Shown here: piece by piece, positions 11,283 through 19,870 of the stretch
How the letters are laid out: the number at the start of each line of letters is the position of its first letter
How positions within the stretch are numbered: the first letter of the stretch is position 1
Assembly: GCF_010731775.1 (NCBI RefSeq)
Contig: NZ_AP022590.1
Span: 5,146,001-5,210,000, forward strand
Length of the DNA stretch: 64,000 nucleotides
Direction: 5' to 3'
From: Mycobacterium mantenii
GTDB taxonomy: Bacteria; Actinomycetota; Actinomycetes; Mycobacteriales; Mycobacteriaceae
Translations under genes and position numbers: made by a program
Notes under the pieces: model-generated
What the model was told of the DNA's origin: nothing
Database searches by the model: none
The model's input: only the letters and a program-made list of their open reading frames with translations

Positions 11283-12817
11283 CAGCCTTGCTCTCGCAGT
11301 TGTGGTTTGAGCACCTTGCCGCCCGCATTGCGCGGCAACGCGTCGACGAACCGCACCAACCGCGGTGCCTTGAAGTTCGCTAAATGCTCACGGGCGTAAG
11401 CGATCACGGATTGTTCGTCGAGTTCGGCGCCGGGCCGGGTGACCAAGTACGCCCGGCCGACTTCGCCGAGCCGTTCGTCGGGAACCCCGATCACCGCGGC
11501 GTCGGCCACGCCGTCCATCCGGGTCAGTACCTGCTCGACCTCGGCGGGGTAGACGTTGAATCCGCCGCAGATATACATGTCTTTCAGCCGGTCGGTGATG
11601 CGCAGGTTGCCGGCGGCGTCGACGGCGCCGATGTCACCGGTGTGCAGCCACCCGTCGGTGTCGATGGCGGCCGCGGTGGCCTCCGGGTCTTCGAGGTAGC
11701 CCAGCATCACGTTCGGCCCGCGCAGCAGGACCTCGCCCTCTTCGCCGGGAGTGCTTGCGTCGATGCGTAATTCGAAGTCGGCGAACGGACGTCCGCAGGT
11801 GGTGGCGACGGTGACCGCGTCGTCGTCGGCGCGGCACATGGTTCCCATGCCGTTGGCCTCGGTCAGCCCGTAGGCGGTCAGCACGATGTCGATGTCGAGT
11901 TCGGATTGCATGCGTTCGACCAGGACGACCGGCACGGTCGCGGCCCCGGTCACCGCGAACCGCAGCGAGCTCAGGTCGTAGTCGTTGCGTGCCGGGTGGT
12001 CCAGCAGGGTCTGGTAGATGGTGGGCGGCCCGGGCAGCACGGTGATGCGGTGCCGCTCGATGGCTTGCAGCGCGCGCAGCGGGTCGAAGGTCAGGTGGGG
12101 GATCAGCGTCGCACCGGTCTGCAGGCAGGCCAGGATGCCGGCCTTGTAGCCGAAGTTGTGGAAGAACGGGTTGATGCACAGGTAGCGGTCGTCGCTGGTG
12201 ATCTTGCCGTTCGCCGCCCAGGCCGCCGAGGCCGACAGCGATTGCCGGTGCGCGCACAGCACGCCTTTGCTGCGGCCGGTCGTACCGGACGTGAAGAGGA
12301 TGTCGCTGACGTCGTCGGGTTCGACGGCGGACGCACGGGCGGCGACCGCGTCGAGGTCGCCGCCGCGGGCGATGAATTCGTCCCACGTCCCGTCGTCGGC
12401 GTCGACCGGGATCCGCACGATGTGCCGCAGCGCGGGCAGCGCCGCACGGTCCAGGTCGGCGACGCGGTCGTGGCCCAGGAATCGGCCCATCCCGAACAGC
12501 ACCGGCGCGCCGGTGCGGGCCAGGATGTCGCTGGCCTCGTCGGCGGTGTAGCGGGTGTTCAGCGGCACCATCGTGGCCCCGGCGTGGTGGATGGCCAGGC
12601 AGGCCACCACCCAGTGCCAGGTGTTCGGGGACCAGATGGCCACCCGGTCGCCCGCCCGCACGCCGAGGTCGATGAGGGCGGCGGCGGCCCGGTGCACCTC
12701 GTCGCGCAGCGCGGCGGCGGTGAAGGACCGGTCTTCGGTGATCAACGCGTCGTGGTCGGGGAGTTGGCCCGCAAAACGATCCAGCGCCGCGGGCACCGTG
12801 CGCGGATCGTCGGTCAT
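11282..12817 (-). CDS. fadD3: FadD3, HIP-CoA synthetase
   Basis: Acyl-CoA ligase that activates the C/D-ring acid HIP (DOHNAA) with ATP and CoA; the product HIP-CoA is the KstR2 effector. 511 residues. AMP-binding motif 'LFTSGTTGRSKGV', A-domain signature 'TAYGLTEANGMGTM', hinge 'GDIGAVDAAGNLRITDRLKD' and catalytic C-terminal Lys in 'GGKVLKPQL'. ATG at 12817 follows GAGGAG, so this side of the divergent promoter is leadered. First gene of the fadD3-fadE31-32-33-aspB operon. Confidence 0.96.
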   Translation of the reverse strand: MTDDPRTVPAALDRFAGQLPDHDALITEDRSFTAAALRDEVHRAAAALIDLGVRAGDRVAIWSPNTWHWVVACLAIHHAGATMVPLNTRYTADEASDILARTGAPVLFGMGRFLGHDRVADLDRAALPALRHIVRIPVDADDGTWDEFIARGGDLDAVAARASAVEPDDVSDILFTSGTTGRSKGVLCAHRQSLSASAAWAANGKITSDDRYLCINPFFHNFGYKAGILACLQTGATLIPHLTFDPLRALQAIERHRITVLPGPPTIYQTLLDHPARNDYDLSSLRFAVTGAATVPVVLVERMQSELDIDIVLTAYGLTEANGMGTMCRADDDAVTVATTCGRPFADFELRIDASTPGEEGEVLLRGPNVMLGYLEDPEATAAAIDTDGWLHTGDIGAVDAAGNLRITDRLKDMYICGGFNVYPAEVEQVLTRMDGVADAAVIGVPDERLGEVGRAYLVTRPGAELDEQSVIAYAREHLANFKAPRLVRFVDALPRNAGGKVLKPQLREQG

Positions 12818-12867
12818 CGGATGCTCCTCGAACTTCGGTCCGCGGCCTGCAGTCGGCGACGGCCTAA

Positions 12868-12886
12868 CAAAGCAAGTGCTTGGTAG
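12868..12886. promoter_or_regulatory. KstR2 operator between fadD3 and fadE30
   Basis: The core AGCAAGTGCTTGGT (12871-12884) is a near-palindrome fitting the KstR2 motif ANCAAGNNCTTGNT. Outer CTAAC (12864-12868) and GTTAG (12887-12891) arms extend the dyad. It sits between the divergent C/D-ring operons. Confidence 0.9.
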
Positions 12887-12888
12887 GT

Positions 12889-12894
12889 TAGCCT
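12889..12894 (+). promoter_or_regulatory. -10 box of a leaderless fadE30 promoter
   Basis: TAGCCT (TANNNT) lies 7 bases before the fadE30 ATG at 12902 and abuts the KstR2 operator. There is no ribosome binding site in between, so transcription should start at or within a base of the start codon. Inferred from spacing. Confidence 0.6.
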
Positions 12895-12901
12895 ACAGGG
12901 C

Positions 12902-14050
12902 ATGCAGGACGTCGAGGAGTTCCGGGCGGAGGTCCGGCAGTGGCTCGCCGACAATCTGGTCGGCGAATTCGCAGCTCTCAAGGGTCTCGGTGGGCCTGGA
13001 CGCGAGCACGAGGCGTTCGAAGAGCGCCGGGCATGGAATCAGCACCTGGCCAAGGCCGGCCTGACCTGCCTGGGCTGGCCGGTAGAGCACGGCGGCCGGG
13101 GTCTGTCGACCGCGCACCGGGTCGCCTTCTACGAGGAGTACGCCAAGGCCGACGCCCCGGACAAGGTCAATCACTTCGGCGAGGAGCTGCTCGGCCCGAC
13201 GTTGATCGCCTTCGGGACGCCCGAGCAGCAGCAGCGTTTCCTGCCGAAGATCCTCGATGTCACCGAGCTGTGGTGCCAAGGCTATTCGGAGCCGGGCGCC
13301 GGGAGCGACCTGGCCAACGTGGCGACGACCGCCGAACTGGACGGCGACGAGTGGGTGATCAACGGCCAGAAGGTGTGGACGTCGCTGGCGCACTGGGCGC
13401 AGTGGTGCTTCGTGGTCGCGCGCACCGAGAAGGGCTCCAAGCGGCACGCCGGCCTGTCGTATCTGCTGGTGCCGCTGGACCAACCGGGCGCCGAAGTGCG
13501 ACCGATCATCCAGCTGACCGGCGACTCGGAATTCAACGAGGTGTTCTTCGACGACGCCCGCACCGCGGCCGACCTGGTGGTCGGCGAGCCCGGGGACGGC
13601 TGGCGGGTTGCCATGGGCACGCTGACCTTCGAGCGCGGCGTGTCGACACTCGGACAGCAAATCCGTTACGCACGTGAGCTTTCCAACCTGGCCGAGCTTG
13701 CCCAGCGCACCGGTGCCGCCGACGACCCGTTCATCCGCGAGCGGCTGACCCGGGCGTGGACGGGCCTGCGGGCCATGCGCAGCTACGCCCTGGCCACCAT
13801 GGACGTCGAGCAGCCCGGCCAGGACAACGTGTCGAAGTTGTTGTGGGCCAACTGGCATCGCAGTCTGGGTGAGCTGGCCATGGACGTGATCGGCAAGCCG
13901 GGGCTGACGCTGTCCGACGGCGAATTCGACGAATGGCAGCGGCTGTTCCTATTCACCCGCGCCGACACCATCTACGGCGGGTCCAACGAGATCCAGCGCA
14001 ACATCATCGCCGAGCGGGTGCTCGGCCTACCTCGAGAGGTCAAAGGATGA
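12902..14050 (+). CDS. fadE30: Acyl-CoA dehydrogenase FadE30
   Basis: 382-residue ACAD (Rv3560c-like) acting on HIP-CoA-type thioesters in C/D-ring breakdown. Motifs: 'WCQGYSEPGAGSDLANV', 'WVINGQKVWTSLAHW', 'FNEVFFDDARTAADLVVG', and C-terminal 'IYGGSNEIQRNIIAERVLGL'. The first Met lies directly behind a probable -10 box, so translation is probably leaderless. The stop overlaps the ipdF start (ATGA). Confidence 0.96.
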   Translation: MQDVEEFRAEVRQWLADNLVGEFAALKGLGGPGREHEAFEERRAWNQHLAKAGLTCLGWPVEHGGRGLSTAHRVAFYEEYAKADAPDKVNHFGEELLGPTLIAFGTPEQQQRFLPKILDVTELWCQGYSEPGAGSDLANVATTAELDGDEWVINGQKVWTSLAHWAQWCFVVARTEKGSKRHAGLSYLLVPLDQPGAEVRPIIQLTGDSEFNEVFFDDARTAADLVVGEPGDGWRVAMGTLTFERGVSTLGQQIRYARELSNLAELAQRTGAADDPFIRERLTRAWTGLRAMRSYALATMDVEQPGQDNVSKLLWANWHRSLGELAMDVIGKPGLTLSDGEFDEWQRLFLFTRADTIYGGSNEIQRNIIAERVLGLPREVKG

Positions 14051-14835
14051 GTCTGTCCGAAGCCCCCAAAGAGATTGCCGGACACGGACTTTTGCAGGGC
14101 AAGGTCGTGGTCGTGACCGCTGCCGCGGGCACCGGCATCGGCGCGTCGACCGCACGGCGGATGCTGGCCGAGGGGGCTGACGTGGTGATCTCGGATCACC
14201 ACGAACGCCGGTTGGGGGAGACCGCCCAAGAGCTCGCCGCACTCGGGCAGGGCCGGGTCGAAAGCGTGCTGTGCGACGTCACGTCCACCGCACAGATCGA
14301 CGCGCTGTTCGCATCGGCTACCGCGCGGATGGGACGCATCGACGTCCTGGTCAACAACGCCGGGCTGGGCGGCCAGACGCCGGTGGTCGACATGACCGAC
14401 GAGGAATGGGACCGCGTCCTGGACGTCACCCTCACGTCGGTGTTTCGCGCCACCCGCGCGGCGCTGCGCTACTTCCGCGAGGCGCCGCACGGCGGGGTGA
14501 TCGTCAACAACGCCAGCGTCCTGGGCTGGCGTGCCCAGCACTCGCAGTCGCACTATGCCGCCGCCAAGGCCGGGGTGATGGCGCTGACCCGTTGCAGCGC
14601 AATCGAAGCCGCCGAGTACGACGTCCGGATCAACGCGGTGTCGCCGAGCATCGCGCGGCACAAGTTCCTGGAGAAGACGTCGTCGTCGGAGTTGCTCGAC
14701 CGGCTGTCGGCCGGCGAGGCCTTCGGGCGGGCCGCCGAGCCGTGGGAGGTGGCGGCCACCATCGCGTTTCTCGCCAGCGACTACTCCAGCTACCTCACCG
14801 GCGAGGTCATCTCGGTATCCAGCCAGCACCCGTGA
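14047..14835 (+). CDS. ipdF: IpdF, short-chain dehydrogenase of HIP degradation
   Basis: 262-residue SDR (Rv3559c length) in the KstR2 regulon; IpdF is implicated in oxidising the 5-hydroxyl of HIP-type intermediates. Start ATG 14047 overlaps the fadE30 stop. The nucleotide-binding loop is a variant, 'TAAAGTGIGAST' in place of TGxxxGIG; also 'NNAGLGG', catalytic 'SHYAAAKAG' (YxxxK) and C-terminal 'YLTGEVISV'. Two-gene operon with fadE30. Confidence 0.93.
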   Translation: MSLSEAPKEIAGHGLLQGKVVVVTAAAGTGIGASTARRMLAEGADVVISDHHERRLGETAQELAALGQGRVESVLCDVTSTAQIDALFASATARMGRIDVLVNNAGLGGQTPVVDMTDEEWDRVLDVTLTSVFRATRAALRYFREAPHGGVIVNNASVLGWRAQHSQSHYAAAKAGVMALTRCSAIEAAEYDVRINAVSPSIARHKFLEKTSSSELLDRLSAGEAFGRAAEPWEVAATIAFLASDYSSYLTGEVISVSSQHP

Positions 14836-14917
14836 GCTGCGATATCGCTGACTAGCGCGTGGCCGCGACGTGTTTACAATTGTCGACCAACGCGGTTGAG
14901 GCAGGTGGGAGGGTGCT

Positions 14918-16090
14918 GTGAGCGAAGGACCGGGTCACCGGCCGTGGGGTGAGAACCCGAGTCCCGCAAGCACCCCCGGCCAGCCTCCGGGCGCCCCCTG
15001 GCAATCCGACGCCGGCTGGCCGCACCAGTGGGGGCAACCAGGCCAGGCCACCCCTTTCGAGCAGCCCGCGTACGGGCCGTGGTCCTCGCCACCGCCGGTC
15101 ACCGTCGCCCACTTCGACGGGCCGCACGGTGGTCCCGGTCGACGCAATCGCAAGCCGTTGATCATCGGGCTGAGCGTGGCCGCCGCCGTGCTCGTCGTGA
15201 TCGTCATCGCCGTGATCGCGGTCAGCAGCGGCGGCGGATCGGGCAGCGCCGGTGACGCCGCCAAGGGCTACCTGGAAGCGCTCGCCCGCGGGGACGCGCA
15301 GGCCGCGCTGACCTACAGCACCGACCAGCCGGCGTCGAAAGAGTTTCTGACCGACGACATCCTCAAACGGCAGATCGCGCGGTGGCCGATCACCGACATC
15401 AAGATCCTCGACGACAACTCCGCTCACAGCTTTGGTTTCGGGCAGGTGCACGTTTCGGCGAAGTTCGGCGACAACACCTCCGACGTGACCATGTCGATCA
15501 AGAAGGCCGGCAACGACTGGAAGCTCGACCACGCCGCGATCAAGGTGGACACGCTGAACGCGGGCATCGAGCAGGCCGCCGTCAAAACCGCGACGTTCTT
15601 CGGCAAGCCCGTCGGCACCGCGCCGGTGTACGTCTTTCCCGGGTGGCTGGGCGTCGGCAGCAGCAACCCGAATTTGGCCGTCAACCCCAAAAAGCCCTTC
15701 CTGCTTGACAATCTGACGGCATCGGGGGCGTATTTCAACGACCTGGAATTCAAACTCAGCGACAAGGGGTTGTCTGCGACCAGCTCGGCGATCTCGGCGG
15801 CGCTGGCGAATTGCGCGAACTCGAACCAACTTCGACCGGCCGACTGCCCCCAGCACGCCTTCGACTACGACCTGGTGGACGGGACCGCGGCGTGGGGCAA
15901 GCCGGACATCAGTGGCATCAAGATCAACCTCTTCGACCCCTTCCGTCTCGAGGCGTCCTTCTCCGGGTCGGTCAACTTCCCGTTGACGGCCCAGACCCGC
16001 TCGGGCGGCACCAAGACGAGCGTGGTGAACGCGTTCGTGTCCGGCAACGCCGACGAGTCGCAGAACCCACCGGCGGTCTCGCTGCGCTGA
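14918..16090 (+). CDS. Pro-rich membrane-anchored protein with extracytoplasmic domain (unknown function)
   Basis: 390 residues from GTG 14918, after GGGAGGG. Residues 1-80 are rich in Pro, Gly, Gln and Trp and would be cytoplasmic; one membrane helix follows (about 85-105, 'LIIGLSVAAAVLVVIVIAVI'). The outer part begins 'AAKGYLEALARGDAQAAL', which resembles the start of NTF2-like DUF4878 domains in actinobacterial envelope proteins, then an unidentified region with two Cys (NCANS, ADCPQ). It sits between ipdF and kstR2 where H37Rv has PPE64 (Rv3558). No evident sterol role. Confidence 0.8.
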   Translation: MSEGPGHRPWGENPSPASTPGQPPGAPWQSDAGWPHQWGQPGQATPFEQPAYGPWSSPPPVTVAHFDGPHGGPGRRNRKPLIIGLSVAAAVLVVIVIAVIAVSSGGGSGSAGDAAKGYLEALARGDAQAALTYSTDQPASKEFLTDDILKRQIARWPITDIKILDDNSAHSFGFGQVHVSAKFGDNTSDVTMSIKKAGNDWKLDHAAIKVDTLNAGIEQAAVKTATFFGKPVGTAPVYVFPGWLGVGSSNPNLAVNPKKPFLLDNLTASGAYFNDLEFKLSDKGLSATSSAISAALANCANSNQLRPADCPQHAFDYDLVDGTAAWGKPDISGIKINLFDPFRLEASFSGSVNFPLTAQTRSGGTKTSVVNAFVSGNADESQNPPAVSLR

Positions 16091-16133
16091 CGCTCTCGGC
16101 GCGCCGGGCACGGGAAACAACACCTCGGTGGCC

Positions 16134-16149
16134 AAGCAAGCGCTTGGTT
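16134..16149. promoter_or_regulatory. KstR2 operator upstream of kstR2
   Basis: AAGCAAGCGCTTGGTT is a near-perfect 16-base palindrome fitting the KstR2 motif. It ends two bases before the -10 box and 14 bases before the start codon of kstR2, so bound KstR2 would occlude its own promoter: autoregulation. Confidence 0.93.
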
Positions 16150-16151
16150 GA

Positions 16152-16157
16152 TACTCT
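16152..16157 (+). promoter_or_regulatory. -10 box of a leaderless kstR2 promoter
   Basis: TACTCT fits TANNNT and is followed by exactly six bases (GTTCGG) and the GTG start at 16164. No Shine-Dalgarno sequence fits in that space, so a leaderless transcript is inferred. Confidence 0.65.
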
Positions 16158-16163
16158 GTTCGG

Positions 16164-16784
16164 GTGGACCGAGTGCCCGGTCAGGCCAACAGCCGGCGAG
16201 ACGAGCTACTGGAGCTTGCCGCGACCATGTTCGCCGAGCGCGGATTGCGCGCCACCACGGTCCGCGATATCGCCGACAGCGCCGGCATCCTGTCCGGCAG
16301 CCTGTATCACCACTTCTCCTCCAAAGAGGAGATGGTCGACGAGCTGTTGCGCAGTTTCCTGGACTGGTTGTTCGCGCGCTACCGCGAGATCGTGGACAGC
16401 GAGGCCAACCCGCTGGAGCGGCTCAAGGGACTGTTCATGGCGTCGTTCGAGGCGATCGAGCACCGGCACGCGCAGGTCGTCATCTACCAGGACGAAGCCC
16501 AACGGCTGTTGTCCCAGCCCCGGTTCTCCTACATCGAGGACATGAACCGGCAACAGCGCAAGATGTGGCTCGAGTTGCTCAATCAGGGCGTCGAGGAGGG
16601 CTGCTTCCGGCCCGACCTCGATGTCGATCTGATCTACCGCTTCATCCGGGACACCACGTGGGTGTCGGTGCGCTGGTATCAGCCGGGCGGGCCGCTCACC
16701 GCCGAGCAAGTCGGTCAGCAATACCTCGCCATCGTTCTTGGCGGGATTACTGCGGAATCAAAAAAGATTGAAGAAGGAGTCTGA
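16164..16784 (+). CDS. kstR2: KstR2, TetR-family repressor of the HIP (C/D-ring) regulon
   Basis: 206-residue TetR regulator that releases its operators on binding HIP-CoA. N-terminal HTH: 'MFAERGLRATTVRDIADSAG', then 'SGSLYHHFSSKEEMVDELL'. The ligand domain matches recalled KstR2 ('IEHRHAQVVIYQDEAQRL', 'IRDTTWVSVRWYQPGGPL'). I keep GTG 16164 because it lines up with the known N-terminus (MDRV-x-GQ-x-NSRR) and with the -10 spacing; GTG 16173 is an alternative. fadA6 follows after 2 bases. Confidence 0.97.
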   Translation: MDRVPGQANSRRDELLELAATMFAERGLRATTVRDIADSAGILSGSLYHHFSSKEEMVDELLRSFLDWLFARYREIVDSEANPLERLKGLFMASFEAIEHRHAQVVIYQDEAQRLLSQPRFSYIEDMNRQQRKMWLELLNQGVEEGCFRPDLDVDLIYRFIRDTTWVSVRWYQPGGPLTAEQVGQQYLAIVLGGITAESKKIEEGV

Positions 16785-16786
16785 AA

Positions 16787-17947
16787 ATGCCTGAGGCGTA
16801 CGTCATCGACGCTGTGCGTACCGCGGTCGGCAAGCGCGGCGGATCGCTGTCCGGAATTCATCCGGTCGATCTGGGCGCCCTGGGTTGGCGCGGACTGCTC
16901 GACCGGGTCGACGTCGATCCCGCCGCCGTTGACGACGTGATCGCGGGATGTGTCGACGCCATCGGCGCGCAGGCGGGGAACATCGCCCGGCTCTCGTGGC
17001 TGGCCGCCGGTTATCCCGAAGAGGTTCCCGGCGTGACCGTCGACCGGCAGTGCGGTTCCAGCCAGCAGGCCATTTCCTTTGGCGCCCAAGCGGTCTTGTC
17101 CGGCACGGCCGATCTGATCGTCGCCGGCGGCGTGCAGAACATGAGCCAGATCCCGATCTCGTCGGCCATGACGGTGGGCGAGCAATTCGGATTCACCTCT
17201 CCGACCAACGAATCCAAGCAGTGGCTGCACCGCTACGGCGACCAGGAGATCTCGCAGTTCCGCGGTTCGGAGCTGATCGCCGAGAAGTGGAACCTGTCGC
17301 GCGAAGAGATGGAGCGCTACGCGCTGACCAGTCACGAGCGCGCGTTCGCGGCCATCCGGAGTGGCCATTTCGACAACGAGATCATCACCGTCGAAACGGA
17401 ATCCGGGCCGTTCCGGGTTGACGAGGGACCGCGCGAGTCGTCGCTGGAGAAGATGGCCGGGCTCAAGCCGCTGGTCGAGGGTGGCCGGCTGACGGCGGCC
17501 ATGGCCAGCCAGATTTCCGACGGCGCCAGTGCCGTGCTGCTCGCGTCCGAAAAGGCTGTCAAGGAGCACAATCTGACGCCGCGGGCCCGCATCCATCACA
17601 TCAGCGCGCGCGCCGCCGACCCGGTCTTCATGCTGACCGGTCCCATCCCGGCGACCCGCTACGCGCTGGACAAGACCGGGCTGTCCATCGACGACATCGA
17701 CACCGTTGAGATCAACGAGGCTTTCGCGCCGGTGGTGTTGGCCTGGCTCAAGGAAGTCAAGGCGGACCCGGAGAAGGTCAACCCCAACGGTGGCGCGATC
17801 GCGCTAGGCCATCCGCTGGGTGCCACCGGCGCCAAGCTGTTCACCACCATGCTCAACGAGCTGGAGCGCATCGGCGGCCGCTACGGTCTGCAGACGATGT
17901 GCGAAGGCGGCGGCACCGCCAACGTCACGATCATCGAGCGGCTGTAA
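16787..17947 (+). CDS. fadA6: FadA6, thiolase of C/D-ring degradation
   Basis: 386-residue thiolase that cleaves the MOODA-CoA-type product after ring C opening. Nucleophilic Cys89 (DRQCGSSQQ), His in '[14 protein letters not shown]' and second Cys in 'TMCEGGGTAN' are present. The ATG follows GAAGGAG and lies 2 bases after kstR2, so it is co-transcribed with its repressor as in M. tuberculosis. Confidence 0.96.
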   Translation: MPEAYVIDAVRTAVGKRGGSLSGIHPVDLGALGWRGLLDRVDVDPAAVDDVIAGCVDAIGAQAGNIARLSWLAAGYPEEVPGVTVDRQCGSSQQAISFGAQAVLSGTADLIVAGGVQNMSQIPISSAMTVGEQFGFTSPTNESKQWLHRYGDQEISQFRGSELIAEKWNLSREEMERYALTSHERAFAAIRSGHFDNEIITVETESGPFRVDEGPRESSLEKMAGLKPLVEGGRLTAAMASQISDGASAVLLASEKAVKEHNLTPRARIHHISARAADPVFMLTGPIPATRYALDKTGLSIDDIDTVEINEAFAPVVLAWLKEVKADPEKVNPNGGAIALGHPLGATGAKLFTTMLNELERIGGRYGLQTMCEGGGTANVTIIERL

Positions 17948-17960
17948 CCCGTTGCGCCGC

Positions 17961-18701
17961 TTAGCGGGTCACCACAACCAGACCGATGCCGCCCAGGGCG
18001 ATCAGCCAGCTGGTGAAGCTGCCGACTAGGAAGTACTCGGTCACCTCGTCGATGCCGACGTCGCCGTTGCGGTTCGTTTGAGCGTTCAATTCCGGAAACC
18101 GGATGATGCCCTTGGCGGCGACGACGGCGCTGGCCGCGGCCACCTGTCCGCCGACGCCCAGGCTCAGGATCAGCAGGCGTTCCATCGGTCCGAGCAGCCT
18201 GCCGCCCTTGAGCCGGTCCGACGGCTGTGGCTCGCCGGCCGGGCGCACCGCGCCCACGGAGCCAAGCACCAAGCGCACCAACTGATTTGCGGTCGCGAAC
18301 TGGACAAGGACCACACCGACGAGCATCAGCAACCGGGTCGGCGCGACGTGGCTGAGCGGCAGGTGAACCCAGGCCGACCACCGCGCGACGATGCCACCGG
18401 CCGGCGAGGACCAGCCGGACGACACCGCCAGCAGCGCCAGCGCGGAGGCGAAGACGGCCAACGGTGCGGCTTGCCGACTGCCGCTGCGCTCGCTGCACGC
18501 GCACAGCCATTCCCAGGCGACTACCGCCGCGGCCACCAGCACCAGCAGCGGGATGTCGCCGGCGCGCCACAAGGCGCCCAGCCCCGCACACGTCAGCACC
18601 ACGACGGGTCCGATCAACAGTGGCGGCCAGAACGCGCGGATCGCGCGCCGGAAGAGGTCGGTGACTCCGAGTGCGATGAGCAACACGGCGATGGCGCTCA
18701 C
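17961..18701 (-). CDS. Multi-pass membrane protein paired with a SatD-family protein
   Basis: 246 residues, GTG start overlapping the stop of the SatD gene (GTGA). Mostly hydrophobic with about six helices; between the last two is a polar segment 'IIRFPELNAQTNRNGDVGID' followed by 'EYFLVGSFTSWLIALGGIG'. That 'RFPE...EYFL(V/I)GS..S' block is what I would expect of the membrane partner found beside SatD (DUF3307-like), though I cannot confirm the family. Not present at this position in H37Rv. Function unknown; the overlap implies it acts with the SatD protein. Confidence 0.8.
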   Translation of the reverse strand: MSAIAVLLIALGVTDLFRRAIRAFWPPLLIGPVVVLTCAGLGALWRAGDIPLLVLVAAAVVAWEWLCACSERSGSRQAAPLAVFASALALLAVSSGWSSPAGGIVARWSAWVHLPLSHVAPTRLLMLVGVVLVQFATANQLVRLVLGSVGAVRPAGEPQPSDRLKGGRLLGPMERLLILSLGVGGQVAAASAVVAAKGIIRFPELNAQTNRNGDVGIDEVTEYFLVGSFTSWLIALGGIGLVVVTR

Positions 18702-19345
18702 GGCAGACTCCGAAGATATTGGCCGGCAAGCACGATCAGATCCAGTCCATCACGGCTCGCGCGCTGCGACACCGCCGACGGGCTGATGCCCTCGTCGGCG
18801 GCTAGCTCCTTTTTGGTCCGGCCCGTCATCAACCCCCTCACGATGCGCAACGATCTCTCATCGAGCGATCCAAGCAGATGGTCCCGACAGATCAGGGCCG
18901 CGTTGACCGCGGCGGCGTCGCTGCGTGTGCCGGCGTCCGCCCGGAACGTCGTGCGTACCAGCGTGAAGCCGGGCTGCCGCTGCGCCTCGGCGGTGTGCTG
19001 GATGGCCTCTCGCGCGCTCCACCAGCCCGGCCCGTCCTGGATTCCCGCGTCGGCATCGAGGATGGTGACGGCGCCCCAGCCGATGCCGAACCGGACATCG
19101 ACTTCGGTGCCGACGGCAAGCCGCAGCGACAGGGCGGCATCGATCGCGGCGCCCACGGTCGGATAACTGCCCTGAAACTCGTCGCCGACGGTGAACGCCG
19201 GGGGGTCGATCGCACCCTCGGCGATCTGGCGCAGGGCGGCGGCGACGTGTCGATGCAGTGCCGGCCGATCGCCGACGCGCCGGGAGCCCACCACGTCCCC
19301 GATCACGGTCGCACGCAGTGAAGACGGGGGCTTCACCTTAGCCAT
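18698..19345 (-). CDS. SatD-family protein with C-terminal helix-turn-helix
   Basis: 215 residues. The N-terminal two thirds read like the SatD family: 'IGDVVGSRRVGDR' (11-27), 'FTVGDEFQGSYPTV' (51-64), 'VRFGIGWGAV' (84-93), 'GPGWWSAREAI' (105-115). The C-terminus has a sigma-70 region 4/LuxR-like HTH, 'GRTKKELAADEGISPSAVSQ' (175-194). GDEF and FGIGWG recall palm-domain nucleotide cyclases, but this is only a resemblance. ATG 19345 lies 6 bases behind a TATAAT box, so the mRNA is probably leaderless. The product could be a DNA-binding sensor controlling its membrane partner. Confidence 0.82.
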   Translation of the reverse strand: MAKVKPPSSLRATVIGDVVGSRRVGDRPALHRHVAAALRQIAEGAIDPPAFTVGDEFQGSYPTVGAAIDAALSLRLAVGTEVDVRFGIGWGAVTILDADAGIQDGPGWWSAREAIQHTAEAQRQPGFTLVRTTFRADAGTRSDAAAVNAALICRDHLLGSLDERSLRIVRGLMTGRTKKELAADEGISPSAVSQRASRDGLDLIVLAGQYLRSLP

Positions 19346-19364
19346 ATGAAGATTATAGCTTCAT
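19346..19364 (-). promoter_or_regulatory. Leaderless promoter with overlapping palindrome for the SatD operon
   Basis: On the minus strand TATAAT occupies 19357-19352 and is followed by six bases and the ATG at 19345. A dyad ATGAAG (19346-19351) / CTTCAT (19359-19364) with a 7-base centre encloses the -10 box, a likely operator. TTGCTG lies 19 bases upstream as a possible -35. The region (19346-19400) is AT-rich compared with its surroundings. Confidence 0.65.
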
Positions 19365-19417
19365 TCTTGCCTAATTCAGCAAATAGCTTAATGTGGCGCG
19401 GGTGGGAGACTTGTCGG

Positions 19418-19828
19418 TCAGACCTTGACCTTGAGGTACTGCTCGATGCCGACCCGCTCGAATGTGCGTCGCCGTCGAGCCGACAGCAACGGCAGGGCGG
19501 ACCCGGAATCGACGATCTCGGGCTGCACCACGTCGTAGTCTTCGCCCTCGGACCGGATGACCGCTCGCCCCGCAGCAAGGACGTTCCGCAGCCAATCGAC
19601 GCCGGCGCCGTAGGGCAGTGGTACCAGGAAGCCGTCAGCGATCCGCTCGGCCACGACCGGTGTGCTGTACTGCTTGCCCGACCGCCGCCCGGTGTGCTGG
19701 ATCGCCGCCGCATACCAGTTCTTGCGGCCGGCCAGCCGCAACATCAGCGGGTTGAGCAGATATCTGTTGGAAGTGCGAACCGCGTTCAACAGCGGAGTGG
19801 GCCAAGATCCCGGAGCCAGCTTCATCAT
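19418..19828 (-). CDS. F420-dependent (Ddn/FDOR-like) oxidoreductase family protein
   Basis: 136 residues (ATG 19828, or 19825). The segment 'IQHTGRRSGKQYSTPVVAER' is the F420-phosphate-binding signature of the split-barrel DUF385/Ddn family, and 'VPLPYGAGVDWLRNVLAAGR' is typical too. It is distinct from the true Ddn homologue at 25242. Substrate unknown. It lies upstream of the SatD pair and downstream of ipdC on the same strand, in the position held by fdxB/Rv3555c in H37Rv. Confidence 0.85.
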   Translation of the reverse strand: MMKLAPGSWPTPLLNAVRTSNRYLLNPLMLRLAGRKNWYAAAIQHTGRRSGKQYSTPVVAERIADGFLVPLPYGAGVDWLRNVLAAGRAVIRSEGEDYDVVQPEIVDSGSALPLLSARRRRTFERVGIEQYLKVKV

Positions 19829-19870
19829 CCATTCAGGGTGACGCCGCGCTGCCGGCCACCGCCAGGGCCG

